A DNA stretch of 64,000 nucleotides from Colias croceus (Eukaryota > Arthropoda > Insecta > Lepidoptera > Pieridae), in contig NC_059554.1 in the NCBI RefSeq assembly GCF_905220415.1, forward strand, positions 5,667,001 to 5,731,000, read 5' to 3'. The notes under the pieces were generated by a model. It saw nothing but the letters and a program-made list of their open reading frames with translations. It searched no databases and was not told the DNA's origin. Shown piece after piece: positions 1 to 11,719 of the stretch. Every line of letters begins with the position of its first letter. Position 1 is the stretch's first letter. Position numbers and translations under genes: made by a program.

Positions 1-745
1 TGTTATAAAATCTTATTTAATGTAAACAAGATGTTATATTATATCAGTCAAAGAGCAGGTAACTAATAATATTTTACAATTTTGCTCAAAAAATGTCTTA
101 CCATTATTTATTAAATCTAAACGCATACCAAGAAATTAAAGTGATATCATCAATTACTGCATTACATCAGATTAAAAGTGTTTTGTAAAATAAAATATAA
201 GTCTATCCTTTAAAAAAAATGTATTTTATCTTTGCCTTTATGATGAAATCTTCAAAATTTTCAAAACACATTTTATATTAGGCAGTTGTATTCTTGAAAG
301 CTAGCGTAATTATTAGAGAGATTTGTAAAAACTGTACATTTTGTAAATACTTCAATGTAATGTCTTAATTAATGTTAAGTTTTCCTTACATAAATTGTAG
401 CTATAATGGCTTGTAGAATTTATATTTATTTTAAATAAATCGGTTGTGTGTGTAAATACGAATAAGTGTAAGTGTATAAAAAATGTAAAGTTGTAGCGAT
501 GGGAGCTTCTGTTGTTTCTTTGTGAAATGTAAATATTTACCTAAATTAGGTAGTGCCATTTTATAAGATAAATGCCTAAATGTTTTTATTTGTGTTGATT
601 CTATATAGAGTTTAATGTCCTGGATTAAGTCGAACCATATTTGTTGTAGTCGTCAGTAACGATTTTATGCGGTCCTAACTATCTGATGGTAATTTTATAT
701 TCGGTAAATAAATAAACCTTTTTACAAAACAGATTATCTTTCATT
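1..745 (+). other. Possible 3' UTR end of an upstream transcript
   Basis: This stretch has no open frame of note. It is AT-rich and ends in overlapping polyadenylation hexamers (AATAAATAAA at about 707-716), followed by T-rich DNA. That layout fits the last part of a 3' UTR of a + strand gene lying left of the window. It is equally possible in random AT-rich DNA, so this is only a suggestion. Confidence 0.2.
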
Positions 746-3700
746 TTCATTCTATTGTATTCCTTTCTTTAAGAAAACACATCTTTTATGACCAAGTTTT
801 CTAAATTACATTTAAAATTCAAGTCATTGAAACATAACCCGACTTATTTCTAAGCCAAATTTACCCGAATTAAGTTATCATACCAAGCGACGCCACTCCA
901 GAAAAATATTTTGTTATCCAGACAACAATAAAGTCATATTTTTCCAGGTCCTTTATAATCTGTGGCCATACACAACGCTTTGATATTGTTTTATCAGGTG
1001 GCTTTGAATATCATATTTCAAAAACACCAATCTCCATACACCAGTTACAAAAAGATAAAGTGACATATTATTTCAATATCTTTATTACGTACCTACTATA
1101 AATTTAATGTCGTCTAGACTGCATTTCGATAATGTTACTTTATGCCAATATCTAAAGTTTTTATCTCAATAAAATATATCACCCAATAGTTAACAAAATA
1201 CACATTGAAGGAATATGGTTTCAACTTTATGCTATAAAAAATTATCTTTTACATTTTTGTAAAGTCAAACCAACTAATAATTTACTTCCAATTATTTGAA
1301 TATTTCTCTCAAAAAACAAAACTGTAAGTATAAACTTATAATCGCTAATACAAATTTCCGATATCCAATCTCAGGAATAAATTGGAAAAATCTACGATTT
1401 ATCCGAATTGTAAGTCGCAACCGTTCACCGCGGGTCTCAAATATTGACAAGGCTCAAACAAATAGACTGTCGAACTTAAATTGTCTACGTTAGACGATAC
1501 AGGGCTAATTATATACGGGACGATGAATAATTCAACGAGCCAGCAATTTTGGCTACATCACTTAAATATTCTATTCCGTGTCAATATTATTGGGAGTGTG
1601 AAAGAAGATAAAAATGAATGAATTACGAGCGTTCATAAAACGAGTCCTGAAACGACAGATGTAATCTCTATAATGATAATTAAATTATAATAACTTACGT
1701 TCTCGGTTCTGGGTTTGCGCTCATAAAGGAAGCACGATATTCTAATCATTTAATGAAACATTTTCAGCGTAATATAACATTATGAGATAAAGTTACACAG
1801 TGCTTCATAGATTAAATATAAGAAAGACGTCTATAAAAACATGTTTGATAAAATTTGTGTTGTATTTTATTCTTTAGGTTGAAACGATAAAATATTTTAG
1901 TCACCACTTATAAAAAATACGCTATGTCTTTGAATGTAAATTGAATGTTTATTGGAAACATTTCAAATATAATTTACCCAAATACATTTCAGTTGATAAT
2001 TGTTTTCACGAGGATATAGAAGGGTAAGTTTGGTAAAGCCAGTGTGGTCGAGTATAGCTGAGACAAAGGCCCGGTGGGGGCTTTCATTGTGACCCACTCC
2101 AGCGACAAAGCCGAGTGCAGGTAAACTGCGACTCAGCTTCTGTAAACACGTGCATGTGACAATTGCCAGAATCATACTAGCTATGTATATTAAAGGCAAA
2201 CTTGCACCATTGAGATGTTCCATAACTCTAATGTATTAAATACGTACAACGACTTCATTTCGAAGCGCTTTTGAATCGTCAAAATACAGAAAAATAATAA
2301 TATACCACATAAACATATATTAAATCTACCTTTTATAAAGTTCGTACACAGTTTTCCCGGTGATAATAAAATCCAATAAAATTCGCAACAAATTGTTTTT
2401 ATTCATTTTATTGTTGGTCCGTAGAGCTCTAACTTTACAGTTGAAAGGATTCGCAAAATAATACCTAACTACGCTAAACAATACAGTTCGGTTTATTGAA
2501 TCCTTATCAAATAGTATTGTGTCCAAATAAAAAAATGAATTTGTTCCGGATGCATGAATAACATGAATGAATTATTCTCGCATTTGTTTATAAGCTGATC
2601 TAACAAAGATACATAGCTAACAATAAACAGACTCCTTTGAACATTATCAAGCATTTCCCTCAATATCTGTAATCTGTTAACCCCACTCTGAATATTTAAC
2701 AAGCGTTTCAGGGACCATTTAATCTCTACGCTCGACGCATGGAAATCACGCCACTACTACAACCCCACGACGATAATTTGTTTATTTCTCACTAATTCAA
2801 TATAACATTTAGCAGGTACGTTTTATTTTGAAAGTATGTTTATGTTGCAATTATTTCTTCACTTCGACTTGAGACTAAATAAGTTACTTTGTGTTTGCAA
2901 CATTAACAATAACATTTATTTGATTTAAATGCTTTCATAAATTTCCTGTCTACTTGCATTTATAAATCTCATCATAGTTTAGTTATTGTGTCGATACACG
3001 ATAGTTCTACGTGGTTCTACATTCAGCAAATTGATTTAATTTGAATTAATACTTTTAAATTGTTTTTCATGAACGAGCAAAATTCTATAGCTATCCTGAT
3101 TCAAACATGTCATAAAATTAAGACTAAACGCAGCATTAGAGTCGCGTGTGGATTGTATGATCTAATATGATCTTTTCACCGCTCTAAATTGCATCGAAAT
3201 ACCTGATATTTGGTTTTATAATAAGTCTCTAGTTTAACATAAGCACCGTAATAATAAAAAATCAATTGCTATTGTTTCCGTCAACTCAATGTGGAGCTAT
3301 TAAAACCGTGAGTGTATTTCGATTAGGAGCATACAAAAATGGTTAACAAAAGCACTCTCACTCATTGCTTGTATCCAGATAAACTGCAAAGCGAATTGCT
3401 ACGAACACTTGTTTGATTTGAAGGCCACATTGCTAGGCTCTTTCACTTATACATCGAGTATTTCGTACCTCAGCCATGGAATCGATTCGGGATTGCAACG
3501 TACGGTTATTTGTTTTTCTTTGCAAAGATTATACTTATAGCTTTTTCTGATGGTTAGAGTCTGTAAATAGGTATGGCATTAACTACATTATTTAAAACAC
3601 GAACACAATTATTGAAAAATCATGGCCTCTGTTCAATATGAAAATCCGTCGATCATTTATTCGGTAATTAGTACGTTACTAGTCAAATAATTAATTAGTA

Positions 3701-4069
3701 CGTAGTAATTCCCTCCTATAGAGTTTACAAGGCTTTGGTATTTACCTAAATTAAACAAATATAAAACAGAGTTTCATAACATTTGCAACTTCTACAGTAC
3801 TAGCAACCCTTCCCCTTACGAGAAAGACGGCACAATGTTTTATTAATATTTTCGAAGGAATGTCGACGAATGTCTCTCTATCCAACAATAACGTAATTTT
3901 CTGAACGCAATCATAATTTTGCCCTACCGTGTCATAGAATTCCGTCCTTGTCCTAGATTCCTTCTAAAGCTCAACCCGTTATAACGCAGGGTTAGAAGTA
4001 TTTACAGATGGTTTAAAACTATTATTACACATAGTTTTTTTATATATAAAGCAATGATATGAAGTGGAA
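746..4069. other. Unassigned AT-rich DNA
   Basis: No gene, RNA gene or transposon is recognised here. The small open frames are AT-rich and match no family I know. A slightly GC-richer patch at about 2035-2160 stands out by eye and could be conserved noncoding DNA. Near 3665-3710 the motif AATTAGTACGT occurs twice. Confidence 0.4.
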
Positions 4070-4217
4070 TTTTTGTTATATGAACGCGCTAATCTAGGGA
4101 CTACTGAACCTTTTTCAAAAATTCGTTTTTGGATATGTACCTACGTCATCCCTGCGTGTTTGAGCCTGTTTTTGCCTATGCATATGTACCACGGGCGAAG
4201 TCGCGGCGTTACACTAG
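4070..4217 (+). mobile_element. Partial non-autonomous Helitron, 3' end
   Basis: The stretch from GAACGCGCTAATCTAGGGAC onward matches the Helitron at 38185-38390. It ends in a GC-rich hairpin-like segment (CACGGGCGAAGTCGCGGCG) and the Helitron terminus CTAG. The 5' TC end is not clear, so the copy is probably truncated or diverged. Its last 40 bases resemble the end of the Helitron at 48357-48549, not that of its own body family. Confidence 0.65.
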
Positions 4218-4550
4218 ACGTTCACATTAACTTAACATTCCTATATCCATTATAATTCAATTGCTCAAATCTATCGAGATTATTGAATTGAATTATATTA
4301 ATTGGCGTAATTATAGATAATAAGCTCGCGTGAACCATCTTAATCAAATCGGTTTCATTAGATTTAGAATTACTAAGCATAGTGTAATTTAGAATTATAT
4401 AATGCTCATATTTGCTAGTCGTGATAATAAAACTATGTCAAGACCCAAATCTAAAAGTATATAAAGTAATCTATCTTTAAAGTGTAGCAAAAATGCATAT
4501 ATTATGGGATTGTAGATTATATGTATATTTTTATATCGTCGGCTTACTGC

Positions 4551-4945
4551 AAAAACGTGATAAATGCAATTTTTTGCGAAATCGAGTTAAAGACACAGAT
4601 AAATGTAATTTTTCATGCTCTATCTACTAGTAAAACCGAATAAATGCAATACCCAATGGCTGCCGAGATAACGAGATTGAAAAAGTGATAAATAACTAGT
4701 TTTCTAAAAAAGTATACCAGTACAACATATTAAATAACCTTATAACTTAGATCTGTTTCAATTTATACAGTCAAACAACAATAAATACGTTTATTGCTTT
4801 TTACATTTTATAATTGAAGAAGTGGAATACTAAAAATTATTCGGAGAAAATATCATAAACGCATTTATTCCATTTAACTAGTTAAATATTAAAATTTTTC
4901 GCTTACTTCTACTTACAACAAAAACGAAATAAATGTCATTTATGC
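4551..4945. repeat. Subterminal TAAATGYAAT motif repeats of the outer transposon
   Basis: Variants of ATAAATGCAAT occur at 4560-4570, 4599-4609 and 4640-4650, and AAATAAATGTCAT at about 4927-4938. Related AAATG motifs lie toward the other end, near 5684 and 5848, and inverted at 6048-6055. Repeats of this kind next to both termini are often transposase binding sites. That role is inferred here from position alone. Confidence 0.5.
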
Positions 4946-4982
4946 TTTTTTACGTGTAACGAATGAGAGAGTAACTCCGCAG

Positions 4983-5523
4983 TTGTCACATTGCGCGCGG
5001 AATGATATTGGGGTGTACAACGATTTAGACAAGAGAGGTAAACATGAACCTCCCAATAAGACTAAAGAAGTTGATTTGAACATTGTGAAAAATCACACAG
5101 AGTCCTTCCCTGTCATGGAGCTACACTATATTAGGCAATCTTCGAAGCGTCTTTATCTTGATTATGGTTGATGCTTCATTATCGATCACAAAAATGCATC
5201 AACTTTATAAACAAAAGTGCACTGAAAATAACATGATTCCGGTTTCGGAAATAACGTACAGAAGAATCTTTTGTAACCAATACAATTTCAGTTTTTTTGT
5301 TCCAAAAAAGGATCAATGTCTAACATGCTCTAATTTCAATAAAGCTAATGATGAAGAAAAAGTAATGTTGAGGGGGGAATATGATGATCACATAGAAAGG
5401 AAAGAGTCTTGTAACCTGGAAAAGGCAAAGGATAAAGAAAGAGCAGAAAGAGATAGATATAAAGAGCAGAGAGAGTTTCGCTGTATAACTTTCGAGCTTT
5501 TAATAATAAATTGTGACTATTAG
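4983..5523 (+). pseudogene. Broken transposon-encoded protein (probable transposase fragment)
   Basis: Two frames read as one protein with a frameshift at about 5158-5175. The first, 4983-5171, has DLDKRGKHEPPNKTKEVD then SFPVMELHYIRQSSKRLYLD. The second, 5158-5523, continues with SLSITKMHQLYKQK, a YRRIFCNQYNFSFFVPKKDQ block and a CLTC zinc-binding-type motif, followed by a charged Lys/Glu-rich segment that is probably coiled coil and the start of a CITFEL block. The order R-G-K-H, SFP..HY.R, YxxIF..xxNxxFFxPKKDQCxxC is one I know from uncharacterised proteins repeated in insect genomes and treated as transposases. I cannot name the superfamily with certainty. No in-frame ATG opens the first part, and the frame stops where a catalytic domain would be expected, so this is a dead, internally deleted copy. 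Its position between the two TIRs at 4533 and 8194 supports the assignment. Confidence 0.65.
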
Positions 5524-6060
5524 TCACAATCAATTATTATTAAAATTGATTATAAATTAAAAATAGTTTCATTTCATTAAACTTATTTCATTTAGCACTT
5601 ACCTTATTTTATAAATCTCTTTTGTATCAAGTTTAGAGTATCAAGTAAGTGACATACCCTAAATTTCTACAGGTAAAATAAGTTAAATGTATTACAAATA
5701 TCATTATTTTGGACAATTTAATCTATAAACTTATTTCCTGTAAAGTGATTGATGTCAAATACAATACACTGTTATTGAAAACTAAAGTGAGCTTCTGATA
5801 ACAAATAATTCAGAAAATACAACATGTTTCTTAAATACAGGTAAAACATGTTAAATGCTGCACCCTTTCTATCTAAGTTAAATTTTAAAAGGTTTCTTAT
5901 CAATACAAATACTATGTAAGAGTAAATATTAATATAAGGGTAGTTAGTGCAACATTTTGCATTAAATTTTTTTGAAATAATGAGTGGTAAGTAGAACAAA
6001 TTAAAACCTAAACTTTAAAAAGCCATTTACTCGAAATGTCAAAAACTACATTTATTATTT

Positions 6061-8168
6061 CTGTGCCTCCAGTGAATAAGGGAGTAAGACGAGTTATTCC
6101 CTTTGGTTTTTATTGCACCATTGGATTCAGCTCGTCAAAATACACAACATATCAAAAGGACATATCTCTAGCTGCATCCTAACCCATTTTTTCGAATGAC
6201 CCAAACGGTATAAGTAGGGTGTGATTAACGGTATAAGTTACCTTATCCATCATTTTAGGCAATCGCAAAGGAACTATTCGTCTCGAGTCAAAATAACCTA
6301 CGAACACAAGGACGTATGTGTAGTTATACTTTTTGAATAAAGACATAATTCATTTTGTTCCATCCGTGCTAACACTATTTTAGTATATAAACGCATTTGT
6401 GTCATTTTTCTAACATGAGCATAAAGGAACAACTCTTAGTGTCATTGGTTCAAGTGACGATATGAGACAGTTTCGCATTAATGCCGTGTTGTAATTGGTC
6501 TATTTGAATACTGCACGGAAACAACAGACACTATTTCTTTTTGCGTAATAATATTTTTCAATCGTTTTTTCAATAAATATGCAACAATAAATCTTTATAT
6601 TTAAAAAAAAAAGGTATTTATCAATCAACTTGGAATACTAATAATATTTCTATGGAAATTAACTATTTTTTGCAATAGATAAAAATACAGTTTTAATTAA
6701 CACATTAAGTGCATTTAATGATATTATACTCTTTGTTTATATAAATAGAGAACGATAATTGAATTATCTAAAAAAGCCAACAAAAATGTTAAACTTATAT
6801 TTTCTTCTTTTAATTGGGTAAGTTTTCTAAAAAATAACTAGTTTTTAATCTTTTTTTTTTTAATTTAATCTAACCAATAATACTAATAGACGCATAGAAA
6901 AAAAAATTATAACCAGTCTTGAAGAGTCTCTTCAAGTCGTATTTGCATCCAAGGCACCTTCAAATCTGTGCTTAATTTTTTCATAAAATCTCTGCGGCTC
7001 ATTCTTTTTTCTTTATTTATCTATATTATTTTGATATTATAAGATATAGAAATTGTTAAAATTTCATATCATGCCGTAAAATATCGCCACAGACCACCTA
7101 TAACTTTCCCTGTAAGGTAACTGAACATACAGGAATATGGTTTTCGAGCTTCTCTTAACTCTTTATAGTGCTTGTATCCTCAATGTATAACAAATATTCG
7201 TTTATAACCACCAGACAACATCTCAGCCACCCAATCCTCTTTCTTGGAGTCCAAATCCAGCGGAGGACAACAGTCATTTACTAAAATTGAAGGTTTTTCG
7301 TCCTAGTGTTAAAGTTTTCTGGATCCTATTTTATACTCAATATATAGTATATAATACTATATCATGTAAAACGTGACTTGGAAAAAAAAATATTCACATA
7401 AATCACAAAATAATTTTTTTTAAACAATCGTAAAAGTTACGAAAAGCCCAATTATACGTCAAAATGACGTACAACATCCTCTTAACTACAAAATGGCGGA
7501 ATTTACCGGGAAGAGCCAACTATGTACTGCTAGGTCTCGACGGCTAATGAGTTGTTTCTGGATTTCGAAGTGATTCGATGGTAAATATAGAAAAGACAAA
7601 GATATTTCGCCGCGGTGTACATCAAATTTACGTAGATTGGACTTCTAGGGTTAAATGCATAAACACCTAAATGTTGTTTTGTTTTTATTATATCTAATAA
7701 CGTTAAAAAATCCGTTGATTTCACTCGTTTTTCAAGCTACATGCATAGTTGTTCCACTAAAAGGCTTCAATTGAGTCATAAAGTACACAAATTTCAAGCA
7801 TGATAAGTCGCATTATTTCTATAAAACCAAAACTGGCAATAATATAAGTCGTGTTATGCGACTATGAACATAGTGCTTTAGGGCATAAGTCGTTATATTG
7901 CAAAGAGCAAAAAAAAATTATGTGAATACATTGAGTTATTCCATGAAGTACTCGTTCATAAGGCCACAACTACAAAAAAACACGAAAAAAGTATATTTAT
8001 GGGGTTGTTACAATATCTGTTTATATGTAAAACTAAAGTCTAACATCATATCTTACCCATACAAGCTTAAAAATTTGAAGTTATAAAGATTTAGTGTTGA
8101 TATATAGTTTTTTGTCTCTCCTGAAAAGTGCTGTTTTTGAGTTATTCCCTTATTCACTGGAGGCACAG
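6061..8168 (-). mobile_element. TIR transposon inserted into the outer transposon
   Basis: The ends are exact inverse copies for 23 bases (CTGTGCCTCCAGTGAATAAG and on). ATTT at 6057-6060 and again at 8169-8172 gives a 4-bp target duplication. The insertion is confirmed because removing it restores the right TIR of the host element. The 2.1-kb interior is AT-rich. It holds decayed minus-strand coding fragments at about 6935-7310 and 7530-7724, and ATAAGTCG-type repeats near the right end (about 7803, 7845 and 7884). Orientation is set by those fragments. The family is unknown: the 4-bp ATTT duplication is not the TTAA of piggyBac. Confidence 0.8.
6935..7310 (-). pseudogene. Decayed coding fragments inside the inner transposon
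   Basis: Reading the minus strand, 7080-7280 gives a protein-like stretch with one stop: DLDSKKEDWVAEMLSGGYKR, then after the stop GYKHYKELREARKPYSCM. Downstream, about 6913-7008 reads MSRRDFMKKLSTDLKVPW followed by MQIRLEETLQDWL and a stop. The last block resembles the C-terminal RRxFxxxLxxxL region seen in piggyBac-type transposases. The resemblance is short, and the ends and target site of the element do not fit piggyBac. I cannot identify the first block. The minus-strand frame at 7530-7724 (starts KSTDFLTLLDIIKTKQ) may be an upstream part of the same gene. Stops and frame changes show that it is dead. Confidence 0.35.
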
Positions 8169-8281
8169 ATTTTTTACCAGTAAGCAGACGATATCATGTA
8201 TATTTTTTTATGAAATGGTTTCTTTGGATCTTATTCGTATACCTATAGGTTAAATCTATTGCTTATTTATAAAAGCTTTAA

Positions 8282-8415
8282 ATATTGACAGAAAATTTGA
8301 TTTTTTTATTTATTTATTTTTATTTATAACACTTCATTGTACAAAACAGTATAGGAAATGTGGTACAAATTAATGAAGTACAAAAATTTTGCACAATTTA
8401 TTACATAAATGTTAC
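8282..8415 (-). repeat. Probable LINE 3' tail, minus orientation
   Basis: The minus strand reads ...TTTGTACTTCATTAATTTG... ...TACAATGAAGTGTTATAAATA and then a run of AAATA/TAAA units, ending near 8300. An A-rich short-unit tail of this kind is usual at the 3' end of non-LTR retrotransposons in Lepidoptera. No coding part remains. Confidence 0.4.
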
Positions 8416-11400
8416 TTAACCCAGCATAAATAAAACATGGCAGTTAAAAAATTGCATAAACTCTTTATTCCAACGCTGGGCCGTTTTTATTTTATTACTC
8501 ATAGCAACAGAAAATCTCGTATAAAAAGTGCATTTCTACATCATTACATATTCTTTGAAATAGGTACGCATCCAATTATTTATTTCTATAAAACGAATTC
8601 TATGATTTTCCATGATTTTTCGTCCTACGAAAATGAATGATAAAAATGCGTATTTCCCAAAACAAGGATGGAATTAAAGCAAAACATGTGTCTGGAATTC
8701 AGTAGCGGGGTCATCATTCCACAATATGATGACATCCCCATAATAGAGTGGGGTAGATAACCAATATAATAAGTAACAACGCAGGGGCGACACGCCCGGA
8801 AAATTGCTATTTGAACATGACGCCGATTAACTTTATCATAATATTGCCGGAAAAGTTAACATTTATTGTGTTTATTATGTGTTATTTGGTTATGAGACTA
8901 TCGCTATAAATAGAGTTGGGTGATTTTTTTTTTAAATATAAGTAAGTAAGTGAAATACAAATTCATACGAATTCGAATAAAAATAACAATGGTAGTTACT
9001 GTAACTTGTATCGTAAACACAGATATAATTATTAGATATAGTCAATTACAAATACATTGTAAGCTGTGAAGTTTTCATAAATAAATAAAAAAAATAAAAT
9101 AAATAAAATCTTTATTTGAATTCATACATAAATACATAAATAAATCATTAAGTATTTTTAATTCATAGAGAAAATATGAAGCACTTGAAAACCTAATAAA
9201 ACCTGTAAAAGATACCTCTTCAGCAATAAAAACCACTATTGTACAAACGATCCAATTTCACGGTATAAATTTAAACAACGACTTCAAAAATAAAGTAATT
9301 TTATGTTTATTCCACACTGCTTGAAAGAACCACAACAAAAATCAACATTGCAAGTAAAAAACGTATAAAAGTTGTATCCCTACTTAGAGTAAAGGAGAGC
9401 CTAGCCACTAGGACTAGTATTAAGCTGTGTTCACAATTTCAGCTTTATACAAGAATGGTGAAGACGGCAAAGCGGCTTAATTTATTTTAAAATAAACACA
9501 TAAGAAATAAGTTGTATTTTATTATTCATGGACTACTTTAAACATTTAGGAACCGGGTTCAATTCCAATCACTGGATACAAATGAAAAGCCAATGTCACA
9601 GGGTGAGTATATCGAACTAGTAACCTCGTCCTAAAATAAATCTAAATATACCTACGCAAAATTTAAATTAAATGCCTTCAAAGATTCATCGAAGGTAAGC
9701 GTTACGAACCATTTTACATATTATAAGTTTTTATCTGATATCAATAGAAAATTGAATGGTGAAATAAAAAGCGGCTTATGAGCGCTTGTTTTCATCTGAA
9801 AAAGTATCCGCTTTCAAATGTAGGTACTTTGAAGTGTAATAAAAAGCGCCTTAGTAACATATTCGAGTGTAGGATATATGATAAAAATGTTCTGTTCATA
9901 TTTGGTCTTATATGTTCTTGGTAATCTTTATATTATTTTACATCTATCTTCAAATAAACCGCATAATGTGATAAGGAATTAGACTTTTGGGGTAGGTAAT
10001 TATCAAATCAAATTTCATATACGATATGAACAATATTTAGTGTTGTACATAAAATATTATTTCCCATAGACTATCAGTTTACATAACTAAGCAGCTTATA
10101 ATTTTATTTATCACTAAACGTTATTACAAGACCGTCCGCGTCGCCTATAACAAAACGCAGCAGTGAACGCAGCCTTAATGCCTTAATGCCGTTGATAGTC
10201 CGTCCAAGAGACATTGCCCTTTGTCTGAAAGCTTCCCTCAAACGAAATTGAATCTTATCAGTTTGATTAAAAGGAATAATACAGAACACATAATATTATT
10301 AGTTCATAATTGAGATAGAAAATGGCCGGATAATCAAAACTCCATTTTGAAATTTGCCGTTCAGTTATAGGTACGCTTTTATTATATCATCGTACAGTTG
10401 TTATTAAAACCTTCTCAGTTACAAAATAATCAGTTAAAGTAACTAATTAATTAAAAGAGAGTTTCTTTAATATTTTAAAAAGAGACCCAAATAGTCTTAA
10501 TAGTAGTTACTTGAGGATAGCGCTTAGTTTAAAATAATCGTTGAAATTGTCATTTAAGACAATTTTATAAGAAATTATTGTTTTAAATGTTCCTAAAGTT
10601 GTCGCCGTGTTCAGAAAGCCATTTGCTACGCTCATCCTATAAATGGGTCGCACACTAGGTGGATGGCACAGAATCGGTCTAATCTTTAGTTATAGCCTCT
10701 TAAGGAATTTACTTTTCTACTTACATAGCTTCAGGTGAAATCGAAAGTTTATGCGAATATTATCGTAACTTTTTGTTATACGCTTTTAATATTTTTTTTA
10801 GTTACAAATAAATATAATTTACATTGCTATTATTTATGTAAAACCAGTTTTTCCATGTATAGAGGTAGAGCTATTGCTCTACTATTTTACAACAAAGGCC
10901 TACGAATAAAGAAATATTCTATTCTATTAGTAGAATAAATTTTATATAACCAAAAATTACTCAACAAAATTAGACGAACTTTATCCGCTAGTCGATCCAA
11001 TTCCAACGTTAAAATATTGAAATTCAAAAGTATTCCTAAGTTTAAGTGACGGAAGCAAGTATGAAACTGGCAAGGAAAGCACAGGGGAAATTATTAGCAT
11101 ATTCAACGCATTTCCGCGGCACACCGAAGGTAGGCTTCGTTGGAAATTATTTGTCATATTAACGTCACTCCAAACGGAGTTTCCACCAAATGTTATATTA
11201 AATCATACCCTAAGGCTTTCTTAAATAGTAATTTGACATTCATACTGTGTACAGTTCGATTCAAAATACTAGGCAGAATAGCTGTTACTACATCTCTTCA
11301 AAACCCGCCAGTTGTTCTAAAAAAGGATCCGTTGATAAAATATCTTATTCAGTATCTACATTATTTAACGCAAACGCAAATAAATTCAGACAAAATTACG

Positions 11401-11588
11401 GCAGCCGTTATTATCAAAATTAGATAATATAAACGTTAAAAAAGAAATTACACGGCAATATAATCAACAAGTTATTAGGTCATTATTTTTATTTAATGGG
11501 ATTGGAGGAAAGCTGACCATTACGGCGGGGAGCATCAAATCGGTTTTACTTAAGCAAGACTATTACTAGGTAATTTATCGACGTTTTT
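8416..11588. other. Unassigned AT-rich DNA with a TAAA-rich patch
   Basis: No gene is recognised. An AAATAAA-rich patch at about 9079-9150 resembles a degenerate LINE tail or microsatellite. GGTTCAATTCC at about 9550 fits a Pol III box B but has no tRNA-like context. The frames at 8437-8640, 10104-10289 (minus) and 11140-11427 have ordinary AT-rich composition and no recognisable domain. Confidence 0.4.
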
Positions 11589-11719
11589 AGGGCCGGCCGT
11601 GTAGTGGTGCGCCTATTCATCTCGTTTTATCGACCATCCGTCTGTCGTTTCGGAGGACGAGCGCTAACAAACCGTTTCGTAGTGAAAAGTGGTTGTCAGC
11701 AAACGAGGAGCGTAACAAG
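11589..11719 (+). other. GC-rich block, possible noncoding first exon
   Basis: The block from GGGCCGGCCGTGTAGTGG to CGTAACAAG is clearly richer in G+C than its surroundings. It ends in AAG followed by GTAACA, a reasonable splice donor at 11720. It has no long open frame. A 5' UTR exon with its core promoter is one reading; a conserved noncoding element is another. The block is seen, the role is inferred. Confidence 0.25.

Larger units (their letters stand above)
4533..8194 (+). mobile_element. DNA transposon with long TIRs, interrupted by another transposon
   Basis: The left end (ATATCGTCGGCTTACTG and about 55 bases beyond) is matched in inverse orientation by the right end. The right end is itself split: its outer part is 8173-8194 (CAGTAAGCAGACGATAT) and its inner part is about 6020-6060. 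Removing the inserted element at 6061-8168 with one ATTT copy rejoins the right repeat, which then aligns with the left over about 60 bases. The flanks carry ATGTATATTTTT at 4521-4532 and again at 8196-8207, a likely target duplication of about 12 bp. The element holds the broken transposase at 4983-5523 and repeated TAAATG-type motifs near both ends. Without the insert it would be about 1.55 kb, probably an internally deleted copy. I cannot assign a superfamily. Confidence 0.8.

Noticed and set aside
3661..3712. Small transposon from repeated AATTAGTACGT
   Set aside because: Short AT-rich direct and inverted matches only, with no defined ends.
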